Translations under genes and position numbers: made by a program | Assembly (NCBI GenBank): GCA_023974075.1 | Contig: CM043800.1 | Span: 11,430,894 to 11,494,893 of the forward strand | From: Chaenocephalus aceratus | Lineage: Eukaryota > Chordata > Actinopteri > Perciformes > Channichthyidae | Direction: 5' to 3' | DNA: 64,000 nucleotides | The notes under the pieces: generated by a model | What the model was told of the DNA's origin: nothing | Seen by the model: the letters and a program-made list of their open reading frames with translations, nothing else | Databases searched by the model: none | Shown here: piece after piece, positions 24,701 through 36,678 of the stretch | How positions within the stretch are numbered: the first letter of the stretch is position 1 | Layout: the number at the start of each line of letters is the position of its first letter

Positions 24701-24753
24701 AGTTAAGATAGCATTAGCTAACATTAGCTAACGTTAGCTAATGTTATCTTAAC
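24701..24753. repeat. Near-perfect palindrome
   Basis: AGTTAAGATA(G/A)CATTAGCTAAC arms face each other across a GCTAAC/GTTAGC centre. The palindrome lies about 430 bp inside the right end of the transposon and could form a cruciform or act as a subterminal binding site. Confidence 0.7.
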
Positions 24754-25399
24754 TAGCAAGCATATAAACCTTGAGATTAAATACAACAAGACAGCAACAC
24801 GGTTGGGATGTTAATATGTACTCACCAAAGCAGTGTGCAAAGCACAAGATTCACTGTAATGCGACAATGACAATGACCATAGCGGCTAGCCATTGAGGAA
24901 ACGTCCATCTGCTGCAGGGCATGTTCGGAAATGTTCCAGAAAGTTCCAGAACGTAACTTTGAGCGCCAAGTGGTCAAGGAGTGATCTGCGCATGTCATAC
25001 TGTTCCCCATTTCCACTAACTTAGTTTTTCTAAATTAGCTCACATCAATTACATTGAGTTAGTTAGGTTTTTCGACCCCGCATTACAGCTTAATTATTTA
25101 AACTGAGTGTTGTTAACAAGTTAATAAAACATAAGTAAGGCTTACTTATTCATTCTTATTTAACACGATGTTAGGTTTTACAGTCTGCTGTAGATGTTTA
25201 AGGTGGTGATTTTTTAACTCCTTTATATACTATTGGGCAGGCTACAGCAATGCATCATGTTCTTTATGACCATCAAATTGTTTTAGGCTTTGTTGCGGAC
25301 CTGTGAGAACCATATAGCTCTAAAAAGTCAACTTCAGATCCAAGAGGCTTTATAAATAGTTTAAGTATAAGATGTGTTCATTCACATCACATCTGGAGT

Positions 25400-25535
25400 T
25401 TGGAGGTTTTTACCAGACAGCAAGGGAAAAAGTAACTGAAGTTGTCAGATAATGGTAGTGGAGTAAAACGTACTAAAAAACTGTGACATGCTTAAAGTAG
25501 CATCAAATGGAAATACCCAAGTAAAGTACAAGAAC
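25400..25535. repeat. Fish AGTAC-rich interspersed repeat
   Basis: GTAGTGGAGTAAAACGTACT and ATGGAAATACCCAAGTAAAG belong to the same family as 19560-19830 and 53433-53550. Ends approximate. Confidence 0.5.
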
Positions 25536-25779
25536 CCCCAATGGGTAAGAGGCTATTTGACTAAATGTAGTTACCCAATGGCTGCACAACACCATATTAG
25601 CATGCTTGTGTTACTGAGCTAGTGGAGATTTTGCCTGAAATACAATAACTTGGGAGGATAACCACTTGATTTGACTAACTGCTGAAGCACCTACATTATC
25701 TTCAGATTTGGAAGATAACAAGGGCCAGTATGGACAAGAGGAACAATGGCAGCAACAAAAACGTATGCACATATATGTG

Positions 25780-25945
25780 ACTGTGGCTCATTGATTGAAT
25801 GGGTGTCTACCAATCGGAAGGGTCAGTGGTTCAATCCCCAGCCCCTGCAGTCAACATGTAAAAGTGTCGAGGCAAAATACTAAACCCCAAATTGCTCCTC
25901 TGGTATAATAATAATAATAATGGTATGAGTGGGAACCTTTCCTTC
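25780..25945 (+). mobile_element. tRNA-derived SINE
   Basis: A tRNA-like head with an A-box-like TGTGGCTCATTGATTGAAT and a B-box GGTTCAATCCCCAG, followed by a unique body (CAACATGTAAAAGTGTCGAG) and a simple ATA tail (ATAATAATAATAATGG). This is not a functional tRNA gene: no complete cloverleaf or acceptor pairing is evident. Confidence 0.75.
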
Positions 25946-26841
25946 AACAAATTCAAATGACTAACACTTGTGCTAATACCTGAGTCAGGCTACTATTTTT
26001 TATAGATAAATATATTTTCTTTTATCTTTCATATTGCAAGGCATCATTATTCTTTCACTAAAGCATCCAGCGTTTAGTGGCAGCACTGAGCACACTTAAA
26101 GCAGTCAAGAACATTTAATGATTTATGTTGGACTCTTTTCAGTTTTAGTGAATTCAGCCCTTCTAAATCATGTCAGTCGCTTTTGTTCATCTTAGGTGTG
26201 TTTAAAAAAAAGTTGTTGTCTGATATAAAAGCTTTAAAACTGCAGCAATTAAAAATGTAATAAAACCAATTACTTAATCTGACACCACAAAGGAACAAAA
26301 TACACAAATAATTGCTAGAACCATTTAATACATCGCATTAAAAGTACAGTACATGGATGGCTGGGACGGTAGTGTATATTCTAAAGTAAGGTTTTAGTGT
26401 AAGTCCATAGTGAGAGTATGACTAGAAAATGAGACATGAATAATACTGCATGATTTGTGTGAGAGTTGGTATTATCCTATTTTCTCCCGCATCTTCCATC
26501 TCCGCCAGTTTTGACACAATCATCAGCGGTTGACGTGCGCCCTCCGCGAACCCATCATCCTCTGTCTCCTCTGATAAGGTTGGGTGTGCACAAAATGCAT
26601 AAATCTCCACTGATATAAGCTAAATCCAGGCTGCAAGGCTACTGGCACTCATGATAATTTGACCCTGTGTGTGTATAGCTTCCAATATTTCTGTCTTGAG
26701 AGGTAATACAACTAGTATGATGAAATCTATTGAGAAACAGGAAGCACTTGACTGATTCCTGCAAATGTATCAAATTCTGCATCAGCCACAGCACATCCTT
26801 AACATGTGGGAAGATAATGCTTACAACACACTGACACTAGC
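25946..26841. other. Non-coding stretch, nothing recognised
   Basis: AT-rich sequence; only short meaningless frames on either strand. Confidence 0.4.
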
Positions 26842-27104
26842 TTAAAGTGGACCTATCATGCTATATTTGAAAACCTATATAAATGTCTGTGAAGTTTTTT
26901 TTTCAAAATACCAAACAGATCATGCATTTTCTGTATCAGTCTGTATCAGATCCTTTGCCCCCCCGTTTTTAGAGATTTGGGTATGGAGGAAAAGAGAGAG
27001 GGTTGTGTTTTCTGACACTTGGTGAGTTCCCTGACACACCGGGGACACATATTCATGTGTAAAAGACGTACAAAAGTGCATTTTGCATGATAGGTCCCCT
27101 TTAA
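26842..27104 (+). mobile_element. piggyBac-like MITE (TTAA target), complete
   Basis: TTAA at both ends (26842-26845, 27101-27104) with inverted termini AGTGGACCTATCATGC at left and GCATGATAGGTCCCCT at right. About 260 bp, no coding capacity. The same family recurs at 53699-63396 (split by insertions) and as a fragment at about 47358-47545. Confidence 0.8.
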
Positions 27105-27809
27105 TAAATGTGAGGTCATTGGCAGGAACAAGGTTTTGATTATCAAGCAAACTCTTGATTTGATGTTTTATGTGTTATGAATGAGGCTAGAGTGCAAAAG
27201 GAAGGGTTGCAAGTATGTTACAAATTCTCGTTAATGTCAGCAGATATCTCTTTTCTTTTTTTAATATTTGGCTCTAAGGACAAATTCCTCCTTCCGAGTC
27301 CCTAAATACCTACAGGCCACCTTAATAACGTGCAAACTGTTTTATTTTTTGAGGACTTTACTAAATAGCTGTATTGAATTTGAGAGTGTAGTCATTGTTA
27401 GTGATTTTTAAATCTGTATTGACAGCACAGTGGGGAAAAATAACTGTGCAGTGTTCATGATAACTATGGATTGACTCAAGCTGAGATGAAGCCCAAACCC
27501 AATAAAAGCACAATGATGTTGCTCTGATCCTTTCTATCACACTATCTCTTAAAAATGTATTCAATCTTTCTTTTCCACGCTTCTCTTCAGTCAAAGTCAA
27601 TGAGCTTTTTAATATTTTAAATTCAAAAATTACAATCGATGACATTGCACCCGCTAAGTTAAAGGCTGTCTTTGGTAAGAAAACACATCTATTAAGAGAG
27701 AATTTGCATTCATAATTTGGAAATGAGAAAAACAAAATACCTCCTCTGTATGGCCGCTGAACTTCTGTCCACCAGGGCCTGGAATTAATGTGCATCCTTC
27801 TGCAGTGAC

Positions 27810-28247
27810 TGTTGTGTCCTGTCAAATATGTTAGTTTAGTTTATGTTCCACTTCCTGTTTTATTTTGTACTCACCATGTCTCATTCCAGGTCCCTTTACT
27901 TCCTGCCTTGGTTCTTTTTCCCGCCATCGTCAGCGTCTGCCCCGCCCCTGATTGTTTCCACCTGTGCCTACTTACCTCATGTATAATTGTCCTGTCTCCC
28001 CTTGTCAGTTGTCAGTTGCTAGTTCGTCTTGTTCGTCGTTCCAAGACGCCAGAGCCAAGCCATTGTTAAAGAGACTCAGTGGTTTGCCTTTTTATCCTCC
28101 ATGTGAGCGCTTTACTTTTTTGACATTTTGTTATATCCTCTGAAAGAGTGATTTTCTTTCTTCAAGTAAAGATTATTTTCTTCACACCTTTTTTGTCTCT
28201 GGGTTGTGCATTTGATTCCTCATAATATTGAGTCAAGGTTCCTAACA
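27810..28247 (+). mobile_element. Solo-LTR-like element, copy 1
   Basis: Begins TGTTGTGTCC, ends GTTCCTAACA (TG...CA), and is flanked by GTGAC/GTGAA (4 of 5 bases), as expected for an LTR with 5-bp target duplication. The body includes the pyrimidine-rich stretch and AGTAAAGATT...TTGTGCATTTG end seen, reversed, in copies at 36013-36382 and 46052-46478. No internal retroviral or Gypsy coding sequence is adjacent. Confidence 0.65.
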
Positions 28248-29124
28248 GTGAAAATATTTAGAAATTAGACAAGCAATCAGTGCGTCTTTATGAGTTGCAG
28301 GATATTTGCAGTTCCTACGTCCACACAAAATGAATTCAAGTAACATGATTATTATTAATTCATCCTTAGCCGATCTGGCATGTTCGTAATTTATCAAGTT
28401 TAAATTTCACCACAAATGACTCACAATATTTCCTATATAACAATTTATTTATAATTTAAATTTCATATAGTTACACTTCGACTTTCTATACTATGTCTAT
28501 TCTTAAAATGTTTCGACATACTATAGTATAGTACAGTATAGTATGTTCAAAATAATTTTCACAACCTCATAATATACTATGAGTATACTCTTTTTTTAAA
28601 TAGTTTTTATTTTTTCACATGTTCAACATACTTTGTCGTTTTACTGTGGGATTTCAAATATGTTACTTGGTCTTTTAACATACTACACAGTGCTGTTTTA
28701 ACTGTTGCATAGAGCCTGGAGATCATATCCGGGGGATAATTTCACGAAATCTCTGTCAAATTTAAACTTCAAATGCTTATTCAATGCAAGTGTGAACAAG
28801 GCTAATGTCTCATACCTGGTGGTGTTTCTAGTCTCAGTCTTAATTTCAAGCATGACTTTCCCTTAATCTCTTCCTAAGATCCCTTCTCATTTGTGGTTTT
28901 TCTGTAAAGAAGTCACGTCAAGTCGAAATTTATGTAACAACGGCGCCAAAGGGCCTAAATCCCAGGTCCTTAATTTGAGATGATGCATCAAACAAAATAG
29001 CCCTCTTAATTTAAGGGAGCTTTGATTTGAAAGTTTAAAGAGTTGTGAAAGTGTCTCCCCACAGTAGCCAGCTGGCAAAGGCTGATAGCTGACTACAGAG
29101 TGAACCCAAAAAGAAAGTACCAGT
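28248..29124. other. Non-coding stretch
   Basis: AT-rich with a cluster of TACTATAGTATAGTA-type self-complementary sequence (28520-28590). Nothing further recognised. Confidence 0.4.
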
Positions 29125-29454
29125 CAGTGGCGGCTGGTGGAAAATATTTTTGGTGGGGCTATGGAAATGGTGACCAAACCATACTAGGGCGGTCCGGGGG
29201 ATCGTCCCCCGGAAGACATTTTTGAGAAATGACCCCTTAAATTATGACTTCTGGTGATGTTTGAGGGGGGCGGGGGGGGAAAATTGAGGCTTAAAAATAT
29301 GAGATAATCCATAATCTTCAGTGTGGTTAGCTATGAATCTTCCAAAACTGTGCAACAGTACAGTATGCCCACACAAACTGCAGAACACTGGTGCTTTGGG
29401 AACACTCAAATGATTTAATTCCCATTTAAAATCAGGAGACTAAATACGAACATT

Positions 29455-29466
29455 ATGTGTGTGTGT

Positions 29467-29514
<48 letters not shown>
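29455..29514. repeat. (GT)n microsatellite
   Basis: GT run with one CT interruption near the start. Confidence 0.95.
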
Positions 29515-29516
<2 letters not shown>

Positions 29517-29627
29517 TACTTGTCAACCCTCCCGATTTTCGCGGGAAACTCCCGCATTTCTCCCGATTTCTGACAAAATCAGATTTACTCACAACTGTTT
29601 CCACTCGGACTTTAATACAGCTACACC

Positions 29628-30412
29628 CAGGGTTGGGAGGGTTACTTTGTAAATATAATCAGTTACTGATTACTGATTACATGGCTCTGAAAGTAATCCG
29701 AATACAGTTACAGTTACAGTTACGTGTCAGCCAATCGAATCATATGCCAGTACAAGCTCTAGCCAATCAAACCGCTGCTTGTGTGTCAGGGGCGGGAGAT
29801 TCATGTGATTGGTTGTTGGTCGAGTTTCAGACACGCCCGCCGGCAAGCGTCAGCGCACGCCGCTGTGTGGACGGGCCGTCAGCCTCTGAGAATACGAGCG
29901 CGCCGCGCACCGCCTTTCACGCACCGCCTTTCACGCACCGCCTTTCACGCACCACCTTTCACGCACCGCCTTTCACGCACCGCCTTCACTGTGTATACCT
30001 TTAGAAATAATCATTAGTAAGGCTAAAGAGCGACCGCAGGCTGATGTGTTTTAACCACACACACCTATACACACGCACACGCAGACTTTTGTTCCTCCAT
30101 GTTTCGTTGTTATTGTTTCACTGAGCGAGCGGACCCGCGATTTTTTTTCAAACGCTTTTTTGGTCCATCTGCGGCGGCTCTGATGATTCGAATCGGCTGT
30201 ACCTACTAGTAATGAATATTACATGTTGAGAGGAAATCTTTCCACCAATAATTCCAATAAGTAATCCAAAATGTATTCACTTCAGGTTTACGAAAGTAAC
30301 TGTAATCAGATTACTCGTTTTTCAAATGTAACGCGAGCTGAATACAGTTACTTGATTTTTGTATTCTGATTACGTAACGCCGTTACATGTATTCCGTTAC
30401 AACCCAACCCTG
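29628..30412 (+). mobile_element. hAT-type MITE with exact 8-bp target duplication
   Basis: Inverted ends CAGGGTTGGGAGGGTTAC and GTTACAACCCAACCCTG, flanked by GCTACACC at 29620-29627 and 30413-30420. AT-rich subterminal GTTAC motifs surround a GC-rich centre that contains a CGCACCGCCTTTCA minisatellite (29905-29990). It is nested in the 29125-31077 element and so is younger than it. Confidence 0.9.
29905..29990. repeat. CGCACCGCCTTTCA minisatellite
   Basis: About six tandem units of 14 bp, one with ACCACC in place of ACCGCC. Located in the centre of the hAT element. Confidence 0.85.
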
Positions 30413-31097
30413 GCTACACCATTGTTTGGTTTCCATGGTAGCGCATCTCTTTAGCAGCGCACGCAACTCAAAGTCTGAGAGGGTGAGGAAGATGAAAACT
30501 GAACAAGAATCGACAACTCGACCCTCTGCTCACTCCTTTCCTGTAAAATACAGGTCCAGCCCACACATATGCTTCATGGTGCCACAGGCATTGCCCTTAC
30601 AACTACAATAAGCATGTAAATGTTAATCTACAGCTCCGTCGATCCACTAGTAGGCCTACCGGAGTCTCCAGCAGATGCAGCCATCCTCGACAACTACTGT
30701 AGTGTCACCTTGGATACGAGTCTAAACAACTCACAGACACACAGGCCAGGGCGCTGACAGGGCTCCCTTTGAGCATCAGATCTGATGACGCTGATTGGCT
30801 GAAATTATGTTTCGGCGGCATCGTTTACAGATAGCAACAGTCAGCTTGTTGGCTGCTGCTGCTGAGGGCTCTTTTTACCGCCCGGACGAGAGAGGGTAAT
30901 GATACACGCTGCGGCCAGGCAGGAAACATGTGACTTATCAGTAACTTTAGACATCGTAAAACAATTTTAAACGAGATTTTATTGTAGATTATACATTTTA
31001 CTGATACCAACTATATAATTTACATGTGGGAAGAGGGGGGGCGGCGCCCCCAGCGCCCCTATGGGCCGGCCGCCACTACCAGTGAATGTCTTCATAG

Positions 31098-31637
31098 CAG
31101 TGGTGAGCCGTCAGGGCTAAGATATCCTAAAAAATAATATTTGAAAACATAAAAAAAACATTTTTTAAAAATATTTTTTGTAATATTTTTTTGTTGTTAA
31201 ATGTTTTCATTAGTTTTACCAAAATAACTTGATTTAATTGTATTTAAAATAACATTTCCAAATAACTAAATCCTTCAAATCTGCCTGTTCAGTTTCCGTT
31301 GGAATGTGAAGGGTTAAATGCCGTCTCTGCGAGTTACTGTGAAGACGGGAGAGCTTGTTGGTCCCTCTTTACATTCACAGAGAGGCCCGCTATAGTAACT
31401 CAACGAGAGAGTAATGTCAAATGACAGTACAATTGACCAATCATATCTTCCCTCTAAATGGGCGGGCTTTATTTTGACGCGTCCTAAAAGCCGGAAATAA
31501 GCTGCGCTCGGATTCCCTCAACAAAAGAGCAATGGGATTTCTCCTAGGATTTTGGAAGATAGCTTGAAATAAGGTCTGTGGAAACGAACCTGTTAGATAA
31601 ATGCACGTATAGGTATAAAAGTCACGGCTCGCTACTG
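31098..31637 (+). mobile_element. hAT-type MITE with exact 8-bp target duplication
   Basis: Ends CAGTGGTGAGCCGTCAG and GTCACGGCTCGCTACTG are imperfect inverted repeats, flanked by CTTCATAG at 31090-31097 and 31638-31645. 540 bp, no coding capacity. Confidence 0.88.
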
Positions 31638-31645
31638 CTTCATAG

Positions 31646-32442
31646 TGACCTGTTTATCTTTGAATAAAAGCTTAGACACTTGTCAATCATCCTCTCAGTC
31701 CCTCGCCCCATTCTGCTGCTGGTCTAAGTACAGCTCTCCAATGGCTTTTCCACAGGAGGGTTCGGAAATGTGTCTTCTTTTCGTGTCACTGTTAAGAAGA
31801 AGGAGAAACTGATGGGGTCTATTCTGGTGCTAGCAAGCTAACACACTGTTTCAATGTATAATTTGGCCTGGTCTCAGTAATAACAACATTTCATTGGGAT
31901 AAAGCAGATTTGGAGCAAATATGCAACCTGGAAAAGTTTTTGAAGATGTTATGCAAGAAAACTGTGTGTCACACCAGGTTAGACAGAGTGACCCTGGAGA
32001 AAGAAGAAGGTTCTGGTAAAGGAGAAAACAATGAGCCGGAAATAGAAAAGAGATTTGGAGAGAGAGACAGAGTCTGAGGGGAGGAGAGGGAGGGCAGGGG
32101 GGAAGATGATCCTCTCTTCTCTGAGATTAGGGCCATGGAGGTTAGCAGGTATTAGTATAAGGAACTGCTTCCTCTGTTACTCAGGACTGGGGCAGAAAAA
32201 CCGAGACAGTGAGGAGAGGGACAATCTCAAATACTTTAATCAGCATGATAAGGAAAATCCAACAACATTTGCTCTGATTGGTCTACAATCTTAGACTATG
32301 GTATAGCCATACTTTGAAAAATTAGTAATAATGCTGACATTGTTTTTTTGACACGGCATGTGTCATCAGTTATTTATTTTTTCACTTAAATATAATGAAA
32401 TATATTTGTATGAAAAAGATAATGAAAATGTCTTTAGATTTG
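31646..32442. other. Non-coding stretch, nothing recognised
   Basis: Purine-rich segment around 32040-32110; no recognisable coding exon or repeat termini. Confidence 0.4.
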
Positions 32443-32450
32443 CCCTAAGG

Positions 32451-33697
32451 CAGGGGTCTGCAACCTTTTTGACCAAAAGAGCCATTTTGCTCCTTTTTCC
32501 AAAACATTTTTTCGTCTGGAGCCGCAAAACATATTTCATAGTTTTTTGTTGTTATATCAGACAAAAACTACAGTTTTTTTGCATTTATTAGGCTATTTAT
32601 TACATGATATAAAACTGTTAACCTCGAATAAGCAAATAACTCTTATAAGGAGAATTAAAAATAATACACAGGCCTACTTTAAAATAAATTAAACACAGCA
32701 CTTGGGGAGTCCTCTGCACATTTGAAGGGAAACAAATATTATTAAAATGGGCCCACTTTGAAATAAATAAAACATATATCTGCACCCTAAAAAGAGTTAA
32801 AGGTAGGGTAGGTAAGAATGGAGAAACCAGCTCGAGTGCGCTAGAATTTGAAAATACACAACCGGAAAAAATATGCCTCTTCCTTCAGACTTTCTTACAG
32901 AGTCCCTCCTCCAACACACACGGACGCGCACATGACCAATGAGGGCACGAGATAAGTTTGTGCACAGATGGAAGGCTGACAGGCAGGTAGGCCATCCAGT
33001 TATTTTAGCCGGGCCGAAGCAGATGATTGGTCGTGCTTTTTACAGTGCTACGGCTTCCACAGATACATTTTTGTATGTATTTATTGTCAAAGCATTTAAT
33101 ATATTCATTGCTATCGGGACGTTAAGAGCATTCCATGGAATATAACAAAAAGTGTTTTCTGAAATAAATTACATACCCCATTGAATTATGACTGAAGATC
33201 GTCAGCTGGCTTCCTCTCCCTTGTTGTTCCTCTATACGTAAAGGCTGCACCACCGTTGACAACTTCTCTCTACTGTACATATCAAACATACTGTACCGGT
33301 AAACCAGCATCGTTTGCTGTGAAAGCAGATAACTCTGTCCACGCAGAATTAAATCCTGTGTTCCTCCGGTACTTTTCTTTGATTTATCCATAGTTCGCTC
33401 ATCGAGCCGGGGGTCAGGTTATTCGCCTCCAAGAAAAGGCGCTCGCGCCGGACCGTAGCAGGATGTGACACATATTTTAGTTGACCTAATTAAAACCGTT
33501 TTATTTTTTATTTATGTGTCACAGTATCACCTCAAAATACAAGATACGAAACATTTTCAACCATGCAACAAAATATAAATAGTCCTACAAATACTTTTAT
33601 TTTATTTCCTTCTTATTTTTGTCTAAACTCAAGGGAGCCAGAGCAGAGGGCTTAAAGGGCCGCATGCGGCCCGTGGGCCGCGGGTTGCCGACCCCTG
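32451..33697 (+). mobile_element. Non-autonomous hAT element with exact 8-bp target duplication
   Basis: Left end CAGGGGTCTGCAACCTTTTT, right end GGGTTGCCGACCCCTG, flanked by CCCTAAGG at 32443-32450 and 33698-33705. The termini are the classic hAT (Charlie-like) type. The interior of 1247 bp has no transposase frame. Confidence 0.9.
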
Positions 33698-33870
33698 CCC
33701 TAAGGCATGCTCAGAGAAGACCTCCACTAAAGTAAATTTGAGCAGCAAATAATTTAACACCATGGAGGGAATAAAACATTTTTGTGCTGCTCCTTTAAGA
33801 GGGCCTGCAAAGGGTTTTGCACTGTGTGTCCATAAATGCTTGCCGTAGTTTCCTGTTTCTGGCTGTCTAT

Positions 33871-34475
33871 TGCCCCTTTCACACCAACGCGGTTCCAGGG
33901 CCGGTTCGAAGCTAGAGCCTGATAAGCACCGCTTTTTCCTGTTCACACCGCAGCGGAGCCGGCTCTAAGCACCGAAGACCGGTGCTTACCAAGCACCAAA
34001 GAATTGTCGGTCTAGAAGCAAGAACCACATACGTCACGCTGACGTCGGAGGCGGGGGCAGGGGTGGGATCAACCTGAGCTAACAGTTTTTGGCAAGTACG
34101 ACAAATAAAAGTTGTAACAAGCAGTAGCGCTGAGCAAAGTGACTAGAACACAACCACACACTTGTAAAAAAAAAACACACTTTATAAAGTCAGGCAACAC
34201 TAACCAGGCTTAGTGTGATTCTGTTTATTTGTACCTTACTTTGACCATCAGTTCGCTATCATTGATCATTGTGGAGAGCAGGCAGACGTTTTGTTTTGTA
34301 TTATAGCAGCTATCGGATGGAATCAATACATGGGCTGCACAGGATGCCGTGTCCGACTATCACAAGTAGAATCATAGTGAAAAATACGCTGGTAAAATGT
34401 ACCTGTAGAAAACGTCTTACAATAGGATAGCAACAAGTAGTCAAGATAGTCAGTTTAGCTTCGGTTGCTACTCAT
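33871..34475 (+). mobile_element. PIF/Harbinger-type MITE, truncated copy
   Basis: Starts TGCCCCTTTCACACCA, the same terminus as the complete copy at 59583-60603, and shares its interior in inverse orientation (ACTTTATAAAGTCAGGCAAC; GAGAGCAGGCAGACGT). Homology stops near TTTAGCTTCGGTTGCTAC at about 34475 and the second terminus is missing. Confidence 0.65.
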
Positions 34476-36007
34476 TTCAGACAGTTTGAAACGCGAGGGC
34501 CGTGGCCGGCACAGGGTCTGCCCTCGCTCAAAGGAAAACCTCCAGCGTGACTTGAGACCGCCCCCTTGATAAATAAATGTAATTATAATGAAGCCAGCTG
34601 CAATGGATCATTGATCCACCAGGGGGTGCAGTGGGGTTCCACACTGGAGCTCATGTGAAATAAACTTTGATACAGTACGGTAGATTTATGTCTGGTAGGC
34701 TACTACTGTATAGCGGATCTTTGTTAAGATCCATATGTCACGGATAGGATCATACTCTGTGCTAAATAAGAGACATGTAATCATTTAGGCTACAAAACAT
34801 CACCATGTTTTTATTTAACAAAATAATGTTGGTTAGTCCACAACTACTGTACAAAAAACATCAGGAAGCCCGCCGGCTCCAAAAACGAACGGGAGGAAAT
34901 GCTCTCAATTTTTAATTCTAATTTAATCATCATCTTCACCACGATCATTTATGTTTATGTTCGCCGAATTTACATGAAAGCACTGAAAAATATGAATATA
35001 CCTTAGTCAACTTCATTAAATGTTATTAACGTGCCTAAACTCAGTAATTCACTAAAAATATGTATATTTTAATGGAGCCTCGTCAGGCAGATCAGGGTCC
35101 CGACGCGTTAAACATTGACTATACCGTTCACCAGCCCCCACCCCCCTATGCCTATGTATGTTGCGAACTCTTTGTTTAAAACTAATTGGCCATCGAATGT
35201 GGAATGTGTGTGTCCCACTCCCACTCACTAATCACGTAAAATGATAAAATACGGCGAAGATATTAAAATATATGTGCTTCCATTTTTCCACTTTTGAAAT
35301 ATATTTGTATTAACTTTATATCATTGTATCTCCGTGTTTACTGGGTCTTTTTGCATGAAACAAAGACTGGCATATAGTTTCAAGCCAGTACTTGTCCGGA
35401 CTGTTGTTTTTATGCGGCACCGGCTTGAACAGGTCATGTGATCTGATCACGCCGGCACTTTATGAGCGCAGTAGCCTAATGGTAAGGTAGTCTAATTACT
35501 TATTTATAAAGTGGAGACAAGGCAGAAATCCTACAATGGATGGTTTAGCACGTTGGGAAATGGTGTTTATGCGATATGTGAAATCCAAAAACAGTTTTAA
35601 AAAAGAAAATACTTTATTCCGTGTGTGCTTGCTTTTCTCTTTGAAAGTCATCATACAGTATAACGGCATTGTAATACACGGTTCAGCTGCATTAAATATT
35701 TCATATCTGCCGTAGTTCTCTATTTATAGAGCCCTGATGAGAAGACTTCTAGTCAAACAGGAATAACTGCCGCCAAAACTGAATACGTGACGTGGATCAT
35801 AAATATATCAGCAATTAAACAACATCTTCCATTTCTTTTCACACAATACGTCTCCTTGCAGTATCAACACTAATTCGGCTGACTTTTATATTTGATCCAA
35901 TTGGTAGATAGGCTGTATTTACACCATAACGGTGCACAGCTGATAGAAAGGGACACCTACTGGTTAAAGCACGTTATTGAATTTTATTATTAGATATTAA
36001 TAGGATC
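34476..36007. other. Non-coding stretch, nothing recognised
   Basis: No frame of note and no matched inverted ends found. May contain further unrecognised repeat debris. Confidence 0.35.
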
Positions 36008-36012
36008 CCTAT

Positions 36013-36382
36013 TGTTACGGTGTGTGAAGCAGGTAGGACCCAAATGCAGATTAATGTGAAAATTCCTTTATTTCAAGGCTATACTAACAAAGACAGAACA
36101 GAACACTCACCGAGGACAAGCCAAATCACAAGGCGAACCGTCAAAGACAGACAGAAAAACAAGAACTTATATACACAAGACTAATCACACAAACAAGACA
36201 CAGGTGAGGAGGGAGGAGAAAACACAGGGGCCACAGGTGAACACAATCGGATAATCAGACACACCAGGGAAACTAACGACAGGTAACCACAGACAGATCT
36301 AAACAAGACAAAACACAACGCAGACAGAAAACCACAGACAGATCTAGACAAGACAAAACACCAACACAGATAGATCTTAACA
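36013..36382 (-). mobile_element. Solo-LTR-like element, copy 2
   Basis: TGTTACGGTG...ATCTTAACA with CCTAT duplicated at 36008-36012 and 36383-36387. Same family as 27810-28247 in opposite orientation (GTAGGACCCAAATGCAG versus CTGCATTTGGGTCC-type sequence). No internal coding region attached. Confidence 0.75.
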
Positions 36383-36678
36383 CCTATAAAATATATTCAT
36401 TACTCGTTATTCTCTACTAATAGTTAATTAAAGACTGTATATAATGACTATTTTGCACATCCCTTTCAAGATTTCAAGATTTTCTAAGGTTTATTGACAT
36501 ATCATATTACACACAACTACGGTGTATGCAATGAATGAAAAACTTGGGTCGCAGGTTCCTCAACAGTGCATTACAAGACATCCATTAATATGTGTGTATA
36601 CCTGGGTTGAGACTGGGTTGGGTTACCTGTCTGGGAAAAGTGGGAATCTGATACTGTAGCAGAGAAAATCATTTTCTA

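Larger units (their letters stand above)
29125..31077 (+). mobile_element. Non-autonomous DNA transposon with CAGTGGCGGC termini
   Basis: The left end is CAGTGGCGGCTGG and the right end CCGGCCGCCACT, imperfect inverted repeats, flanked by ACCAGT on both sides. No transposase frame. It is interrupted by a complete hAT element at 29628-30412 and contains a GT microsatellite. A second copy begins at 63964. The superfamily is likely hAT-like, but the duplication is only 6-7 bp by eye. Confidence 0.65.

Noticed and set aside
25780..25945. Possible tRNA gene (A and B boxes)
   Set aside because: No complete cloverleaf; a SINE body and simple tail follow, so it is called a SINE.
28500..28600. TACTATAGTATAGTA palindromic stretch as a functional hairpin
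   Set aside because: Low-complexity TA-rich sequence with irregular pairing; no supporting context.
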